Both the position numbers and the translations under genes were made by a program. Source: Trema orientale (taxonomy: Eukaryota > Streptophyta > Magnoliopsida > Rosales > Cannabaceae). From it: a stretch of 64,000 nt of DNA. Position 1 is the first letter of the stretch; every line of letters begins with the position of its first letter. This document shows positions 56,597-64,000 of the stretch, in pieces. The notes under the pieces were generated by a model. It was not told the origin of the DNA. It worked only from the letters and a program-made list of their open reading frames with translations, and did no database searches. The stretch covers positions 1 through 64,000 of the forward strand of contig JXTC01000322.1 in the NCBI GenBank assembly GCA_002914845.1, in the 5' to 3' direction.

Positions 56597-58387
56597 TGTA
56601 TTTAGACCTAACACTTAGGAAAAATCATACATGCAAACTATGGAAAATACATGATCACATTATGAACGCAGCGAAAAATTAGCGGATTTAGGTTTTAAAA
56701 TTTTTACATGAAAACAGTTTTCATAACCATAGAATATGCATATATCATATACAGGATCATGTATAACATAAATCAAATCTAGATACAAAAATCTTATAGA
56801 GGAGATTAGGATTTACCTCTTGTAGTGTGCTCCTTCTTTATCTCCTTGTTGATGGAGATCAAAACTCCAACCCTAGATCTTCTTGTTTATGCTCTCGCTC
56901 TTGGTTGATGAGGAGAGTGGGCACTAAGTTGAATCCTTCATTGGAGAATGATCAAGAACACCTTCTTGATCCTTTGGAACACTGAGACGTGAGATGAGAC
57001 TGTGAGATTTAGAGAAACTTTTTCTCTCTTCTCCTCTCAGCCTTGGCCAAAATTCCTCCCTCTCTCTCTCTCTGTCACATGTAGCACTGTATGTGTTACT
57101 GTGTAGTTTTTTCTCTCATGTATCTTAGATATATAAGGCCCAAAACTACTACTCCCAGTCTAACTAGGGTTGGGATTGTTTTCTAATTTAGACTTTGGGT
57201 GTATTTTTATAAATATGTCCAACTCATGTAACTTATTTACAAAATTACCAACTTATGTGTAAAATCATTATTTTATACAGTTTCATGAAACTAATTTCAC
57301 AAATACCACCAACCACTTAATGAGCTTTGTTGAGTTAGACAAGAGACCTAATGAATCCAAATAATCTAAGCTCCAATAGTATGATAAATACATAATAACT
57401 CTTATTATGGTATTTATATAAATATTATTAGTAAAGGGGACACTCCACTAAAGGCCTAATATTGCACTCTTAGATTAAATGTCATGCCTTTTATAGAGAT
57501 TTAATCAACTAGCCTTAATTAACCGATTCATCTAGTATATTCTACACCACATATAGAATCCCTATACAATGCCGTAATTGGATAGGTGAAATTACCATAA
57601 TACCCCTCCAACACATTTACCTTTAAGTTACCATCTTTCTATCAAGGAATAATGTTGTCGATAATTTTGTTCTCAATAGTCATTTAGACAAAATTATCAA
57701 CCAATTTACAAAATAAATACTAAGATCTTAGATTTAATTATTCCATGAATCTTGAAAGACTTTAAAGTGGCATTAATGTATAGTATCATTAACTATTTGG
57801 TGTTCCCATCAATTTATGAACCATAACCTCCAATATGCCAGAGTTCGTCTCTAATTTCACAGATACTAGTCTTTTAACAAATCAAAAGGCTACAACCTAT
57901 GAAAGCAAGTCCAGTCAAATATCAAGGATTAAGATCTACATGCTAAGAACTAGTTTGTGGTAATATAAGAATTGAGTTATGGCCCTCCAATTCTTTATAT
58001 TACCTGGTCCAGTTCAATCCACATAACTTATTTATGTTGTACTAGTGTTTCTATTAGAAGTCAGACACTTTAATGATTTGAGACACATCATTTCCATTGA
58101 TATACAGAAACACTACAATCTTTAATAAATAAAGTATTCCATCTTTATATACAGACTATGAACTAATTAATTTAGACCTAGATAAAGAAACAAGTCTCCC
58201 CATAATTAATACTTAATCTTATTTGTTTCTTTATATACAAATAAAGTCATGGAATCTTTTTCAGAAAAATAAACTATTCAACTAAGATAATTTAATCTAG
58301 TAAATATCATAATTGCATATAAGAGAAAGTTATCTATACTAAAAGGGTAAAATTAGAAATCTGCTTTCAATGGCAAATATCCCAACA
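56597..58387 (-). mobile_element. Solo LTR of the Copia B family (copy 3)
   Basis: 1.79 kb with plus-strand ends TGTATTTAGACC and ATCCCAACA. The word cacca stands at 58388-58392 and at 56588-56592 (four bases from the LTR end), a probable 5-bp target duplication. Integrase coding is read on both sides. Confidence 0.87.
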
Positions 58388-59880
58388 CACCAACTATCTA
58401 ATTGTTCACCATTCTGAAGCCGATTCCAGATTGTCCTTAATTCTTATTCTTGCCACTGACTCTGCTAGAAAATCTGGAGAAGTGATGGTGAAATCATAAT
58501 GTTATTGAGGCAAGCAACTCCTTCACCCCCGAAGTACTACAAGTTGTAGTCACCAATCCTAACTGAGTTATTCCAATCCTCAAATACCAGTGTAACTAGT
58601 ACACCACGAGGTTTTTTACTTAGTACATTAACTACCACATCGACCCCTGCCAGAATGATACTGTAAGTTAAAGTCATAATCCTCTATATACTCAACCCAT
58701 CTTCACTGTCTTAAGTTAAGATCCTTCTGAGTGAAGAGATACTTTAAACTCTTGTAATAGGAGAATATGTCGAACTTCACACTATACAAGTAACATATCC
58801 AAATCTTCAATACGAAGATCACTTCCGCAAGCTCTAGGTCATGGGTGGGATAGTTCCACTCATATGGCTTTAATTGACGAGAAGCATAAGCCATAACTCG
58901 AACATTCTGCATCAAGAAACATCCCAAACCCACTTTCGAAGCATCGATATACACCACACAAGACTCATTACTGTCAGGAACAGTAAGAACAGGTACAGTT
59001 GTCAAACTGCGCTTCAACTCACAAAAGTTTCTTTACTTTCGTGATCCTAAACAAACTTGACATCCTTTCTGTTCAACTTGGTCAAAGGCAAAGCAATCCT
59101 CAAGAAATCTTGCACAAAGCGATAGTAATAACCTACCAAACCAAGCAAAGTCCGTACCTCTATCACATTTTTCGGTCTTTTCCACTCTAGAACAACTTCT
59201 AACTTAGTAAGATTGACTGAAATACCTCCGTGAAAAATCACATGCCCTAAGAATTTCACTTTTGACATCCAATGGACACTTTGATTTCTTAGCATACAAC
59301 TACTGATAATTTGTCAAAGTCTTAAGTACTATCCCAAGTGTACGGTATGCTCTTCTTGAGTCTTAGAATGCACCAGGATAGATGAACACAATAATAAAGC
59401 GATCCAAATATAGCTCCATAAATGCTGCAGGAGCATTCGTTAAATCAAATGGTATTACCAGAAACTTAAAGTGACCATAATGAGTCTTGAATGCGGTCTT
59501 AGGTATATCGTCATCGCTTATCTTCTACTAATGATAATCAGATCTCAAATCAATCTCGAAGAAGAATCCTGAACCACCGAGTTAATCAAACAACTCATCT
59601 ATCCTTGAAGAGGATACTTGTTCTTCACTGTCAGCTTATTCAACTTTTTGTAGTCCACACAAAGTCTTAACGAACCATCAGCTTTCTTTGTAAACAAAAC
59701 AGGAGCACCCCAAGGAGAAGTTCTACTTCGAATGAAGCTTTTGGAAATCAGGTCATCCAACTATTCTGTATAGGAGCCTTATGATAGGCTGGAATAGAAA
59801 CTGGCTGAGCTCCAAGAAGTAGGTCAATACAGAACTCAATCTCCTATCTAGTAGTAACCCCGGTAAGTCTTTATGAAACA
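58388..59880 (-). mobile_element. RT and RNase H of the minus-strand chromovirus
   Basis: RNase H at 59017-58703 with [38 protein letters not shown] and [16 protein letters not shown]. The RT-side end with KVKFLGHVIFHGGISVN and LLGLVGYYYRFVQDF lies at 59295-59047, and the RT body at about 59300-59860. Confidence 0.85.
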
Positions 59881-59889
59881 CCTCTGAAT

Positions 59890-61650
59890 ACTCACTCACC
59901 ACGAAATTCATAGGTCTTGATCGTCTGTCCTAACCTCACTGTCAATGGTAAATAAGTTCCTATAGTACTTAAGTCTTCTCCTTCCATCTATGCATGCTTT
60001 CAGAATAAAACTTGGCTTCAACAGATTTATTCTAGCTTGATAGATAATGGGATGTCTATCACTAGGAAAAAAAGTCACCCGCTTCGTATGACAATCCACA
60101 ATAGCTCGTTATTTAGATAACCAATCCATACCGAGTATCACGTCATATTGTCTCATAGATAACACAATCAAATCAGCAAGCAACTTTCTATCACTAATCA
60201 GAACACAAAAAGATTTACATACACTAGACACATCAGCTACTCCTCTTGTAGGTGTACCTAATGTCCAAATTAGAAAATTTCAACCCTAATAGTTAAGCAA
60301 ATAATAAAGATATAAATGAATAGGATACACTAGTATCAAATAAAACATATGCCTAAGAGTGGGAAATAAGGATTATACTATCAACAACACCTCGGCTAGT
60401 ATGATCCTGAGTGTCGTCAGCTTCAGTAAAAGCATAGGCTTGGCCAGTCAAGTTGCCCTTCATGTTGTTGTCTCTTCCCTAACCAGAACAACTTCTGTTG
60501 GATCCTGGACCATTATTTCTATACCCATGCCCACCTTGAATCCCTATAGCCTAAGAAGTTTGAAATTCTAAGTGTAACCCTGGGGGCAGTACTGATACTG
60601 ATAAGGCTGAGGGGAAGGGAAAGCCTACAAAAGACCCTATGATTGTTGTGCCCTTACTTGAGTGTTCTGGTAAGATACAGAACCTGACTGGCTCTTTTGT
60701 GGTCCTTCTTGAGAAAGAGAAGATTTTTGCGGACGATTGGGACATCTTTTTTTCTGTGGCTCAACTGACGATAAGAAAAACATCCTCCATAAAGACTAAA
60801 TCTGCTACCCCATGACGAACCACTACTATTTGAGCTTCTGCTGTTTAGAGTACCTCGGGCTGACCATTGCCCCTGATTCTATTCTGGTGGCTTTCTTGTC
60901 ATTACCTCTATGTTGGTTCCTCCGGGAATCTAGTCCATCTTCGATGGCTTCTGCCTCTTGGGTAGCCACTGCAATCTCAGGAAAAGTATGGAAGGTTTAT
61001 ATGCCAATTTTGTTGAAAATATTCCGATTTAGACGGCTTTTGAACTTGACAACTTGGTATTTCTCACTCGTATTCAGTCCAAGGACAATATTTGACAACT
61101 CTATGAACTTCATCAGATACTCATTCACCGTTTCATTACCTTGAATCAATGTTTCAAATCAGTTTACAGCTTTATCCTGCTTGTTTTTATTGGCATACTG
61201 GTCTTTGAAAAGCCATTCAAAGTTCTCCCAGGCAAGACTTATCACGTTCTGCATCCATTCTACTGTCTCTCACCAGTAAATGACACTCATTGCCAGGTGC
61301 GTGATGGCAAGGACTGCCCAAAACTCCACCGAAGTACCAAGGGCTCAAAAGTGCCTCTCCATCTCACACAATCAATCAATCGCAATTAGACGCTCTGGTT
61401 TTCCATTATACAGCCCTGGCTGGAGGTGCATGAACTACTAAAGGTGATTAGACTGATTTGGTGGACGTTCCCTCGGAGTTAAAGGCTAATAGTCTGGATT
61501 ACTAATCTGGGCAAATGTGTATTGCATCACCTCAATTAGAGGAGTGAAATCCGAATCATGAGGAGCAGGTTCGGCACCCGGCTAGTGCCTCGGAACTCTT
61601 CTTGGAAGCATCCTGAAAAGTCTAAAACAATATGCCAAGTTGTTAGTGAG
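59890..61650 (-). mobile_element. Gag and protease region of the minus-strand chromovirus
   Basis: The protease flank (60099-59908) reads DCHTKRVTFFPSDRHP, typical after the chromoviral protease. A Gln/Ser-rich gag C-terminus with knuckle remnants lies near 60550-60780, and a capsid-like part at 60900-61500. Confidence 0.7.
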
Positions 61651-61723
61651 ATAATAATGCATGCTTGTTATAAAAATAACTTCAATCTAGTTTTAATGGT
61701 GATAGGTCCGAGCTATTAAACTT

Positions 61724-61738
61724 AAGCTCTAATACCAC
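61724..61738 (-). promoter_or_regulatory. Primer binding site of the minus-strand chromovirus
   Basis: The minus strand reads GTGGTATTAGAGCTT, initiator-Met type, eight bases from the LTR terminus (TGTCATGACCC at 61746 on the plus strand). Confidence 0.8.
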
Positions 61739-61745
61739 AAAACTT

Positions 61746-64000
61746 TGTCATGACCCAAAACCCGGGCCAATAGCAGAAGGAGAATTTCACTAAGATGGGA
61801 AATTTCTTGATTTATTTTAAAAAGGGCCTTAAAAGTTTCAATTTTATAAATAGTGCATTTAAATAAAATATTTGGAATTTCATCCAGTGAACCTCTCCTA
61901 CAGTTCGTATACATCATTAAACATAGATCGAATAATAACTGAAAAACATACTTCAAATTTAAGTCCAAGCATCATCATCATCCACAACATGTATCAAATA
62001 CCAAAATAGTATAAATAAAGTTCAGACTTAATAGAAAGTAGTAATTTAGTTCAATGCTAAATCAAAATCTAAACAATCTAAACATCATAACAATACCAAG
62101 TTTCTAGCATTACCATGACTATGAACTCTAGTCAAAGATAACCTTTTAATCCTCTTGATCACCTAAGTTACACTGAATACTACCTGAGGAAGGAAGGTAG
62201 GGGGTGAATGTAAAATACCTAGTAGGAAAGCAGTTACCTCGATTAAAAATGTTTTAGTGATAGAAAGTTCTAGAATGGTTAGTTTAACCCAAAACATACG
62301 TATATAATAGTTCAAAATTGGCAATCCATATATATATATATATATATAACAGTAAAATCAAAACCATTCAATTCATAAGCACATGACACAAACTAACCTA
62401 TACCCATGAGCTCACGTCCTCTTATTAATGGAAACCCAGGATGATGGTACTAAGTATACTGAACAGCCAGCTGCTTGACACCTAAGCCCATACCCTGAGG
62501 GAATACTCATGTCGCTTACCAAATCTTGAGGGGTAAAAGTATTGCCTACACCTACCAAATAGGGAGCTAATCAGAGTAAACAAATCTTGCGCAGGTTTAC
62601 AGACTCTACACTGATAATGGGGCACGCAACACTACACTGTAAACCCACGATACTAACATAGTACTCATATATGATTCTATAATACGTGTAATATGGAACT
62701 GAAGTATGAAAACAGTCGTGCTCTTGTTTTTCAATAAAATAAGCATAATGACCTTATTTTTGATACATCTGAAAATGGGCATCATAATGACCTTATTTTT
62801 GATATACCCAAAAATAACATGTACTTAGAAAAGTCAAAGAGCAATACAGAGTATATCATACAATTAAATTACATTATAGATATCCAAAACAGTTCGAAAA
62901 TCATATATGTCATCATATGTTGCATAAAGTAAGTTTTAATAAAAAATAATATAAAATAGAGGTAACTGAACCCCTACCTTATTAAAATAGCGATACCACG
63001 CTATTGAAACCTCAGGATATCGTTGGACGATCGTTCGGAGGGTCAAAAACCAATTCTAAGTCCTCGATCGCTAACTTGTTAAAAACTAACTTCTCAACGG
63101 AGCTTTAAATCAACAAACATACCACTTCACTAAATTTATAGTACCCAAATTAGCTAGGTTAGACATATAATTCGTCTAATTCAGGTTTGGACCAAATCCA
63201 GACTAGTGACTCTTAAAACGAGACAAATCTTAGCCGTCCGATTTCATTTTTTGGGCCAGATACCAAACATAATCAAAATATATATATCAATCTTCTCTAT
63301 TTCACAAGTACATTCCAAAAATGACATCAAAAGCACAGTCCAACAGTCTGATTAAAAAGTCAAATCTTAAATCTCAAAGCTCAAATTACTCAACAATAGC
63401 AACTTTCAAACCGGGCAAAATAGAGTCACGAGATAGATAGCTGAAGATTTCTCTCAATGATACGAACCCAACGAGCCCAAGATTGCATTGATTTTTTCCT
63501 GCGAGGGAGTTCGCTGGCAGAGCGAGACCAACGACGCGATGGGGCAGCACCAGGGGTCGGGGTTGCCAAACGGCAACTGGGCGAGCTTCGGCTCCCTTGG
63601 GTGATGCATCGGTCGTGAGCAAGAGAGAGAGAGAGAGCGAGAGAGTGATATCAAGTGAGGAAGAGAGAGAAAAGGGAAGGAAAAGAGGAGATCCAAGTGA
63701 CCTATTAAAGGACTGCAATTTTTCAAAAAATTGCACAGTGGTCCCCTACTTTTCAAAACTCACTCAATCTAGTCCTCAAAAATTGTAATTTAGTCCTTGT
63801 TTCTAAAGAAATTTTGCAAATAAGTCCCTCTATTATTAAATTCAGAAATTAGTAAAATTCCCAATCTACCTTTTTAAAATCCGGGTTTTTGTGATTTTCC
63901 TTCCAAAAGAAAATATTTTTATTTTTAGATTTGAATTTTGTTTTATATAAGCATTTTCACTACTAGATTTTGAAGAATATTATTTTGAATGCTAATTTTT
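61746..64000 (-). repeat. 5' LTR of the minus-strand chromovirus, truncated by the window edge
   Basis: More than 2.25 kb of LTR. Typical parts on the minus strand: repeated 'gggactaattg/aatttttgaggact' words (63730-63840), a CT-run leader (63620-63680), CTCACCCCC/ACCTAGG-type words around 62150-62220 and the inner end GGGTCATGACA. A TA run lies at 62330-62348. It contains no host gene; frames at 63.4-63.8 kb are low-complexity. Confidence 0.8.

Larger units (their letters stand above)
53620..64000 (-). mobile_element. Ty3/Gypsy chromovirus (Tekay/Del-like), minus strand, 5' LTR runs off the window; broken
   Basis: Read leftward from the right edge: 5' LTR (64000 to 61746, start outside), initiator-Met primer site, gag, protease, RT, RNase H, integrase and an integrase C-terminal piece ending near 53620. 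Two solo LTRs of the Copia B family are inserted in integrase (56597-58387 and 53906-55697), with chromovirus coding continuing on both sides of each. The 3' LTR was not identified. Many breaks. Confidence 0.85.

Noticed and set aside
63386-63788. Overlapping frames of 100-116 residues near the right edge
   Set aside because: They come from a CT/GA-rich LTR leader of the minus-strand chromovirus and have low complexity with no domain.

Overview
The window is nuclear DNA of a flowering plant, most likely a eudicot. It is AT-rich, has one clear intron-less plant-type gene, and is otherwise almost filled by LTR retrotransposons and small inverted-repeat DNA elements. Isolated single N bases and one N run mark it as a draft scaffold. 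The species cannot be named from the sequence.

Layout. 0-4.2 kb: an exon of a DEAD-box RNA helicase (RH50-like) gene with an in-frame stop, a 1.04 kb fold-back Mutator-like element with a perfect 9-bp target duplication, a three-unit repeat of about 210 bp, and a tRNA-derived SINE. 4.2-15.35 kb: an 11.1 kb Ty3/Gypsy element of the Tat/Retand type, with both LTRs, a 5-bp target duplication and an extra antisense gene downstream of pol. 15.6-16.5 kb: an intact CAF1 (CCR4-NOT deadenylase) gene on the minus strand, the only convincing whole host gene. 17.1-18.6 kb, upstream of CAF1: four short inverted-repeat DNA transposons, three with perfect 9-bp target duplications.

19.6-37.8 kb: a nest. A Ty1/Copia element (484-bp LTRs) sits in an older LTR remnant. 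Inside it lie part of a second Copia with a 1.78 kb LTR and a Ty3/Gypsy chromovirus (Tekay-like) bounded by a perfect 5-bp duplication. The chromovirus LTR ends face minus but its body faces plus, which produces two large palindromes. 37.8-41 kb: LTR remnants, a 133-bp tandem repeat, and an N gap whose two flanks are the same 95 bp. 41-52.8 kb: a SIRE-type Copia interrupted by a Gypsy-like element ('X') that again shows inverted LTR halves. 53.6-64 kb: a minus-strand chromovirus running off the window, carrying two solo LTRs of the same 1.78 kb Copia family found at 31.6 kb.

Working together. Only CAF1 (mRNA poly(A) shortening) and possibly the helicase exon are host functions. Everything else is layered mobile DNA, all retroelements being fossils with many breaks except for recognisable domains. 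The points most worth a second look are the repeated 'inner part flipped relative to outer ends' structures at 22-31 kb and 44-51 kb, the MITE cluster in the CAF1 upstream region, the antisense gene of the Tat element, and a palindromic CGGT-NN-ACCG motif shared by unrelated Copia parts.
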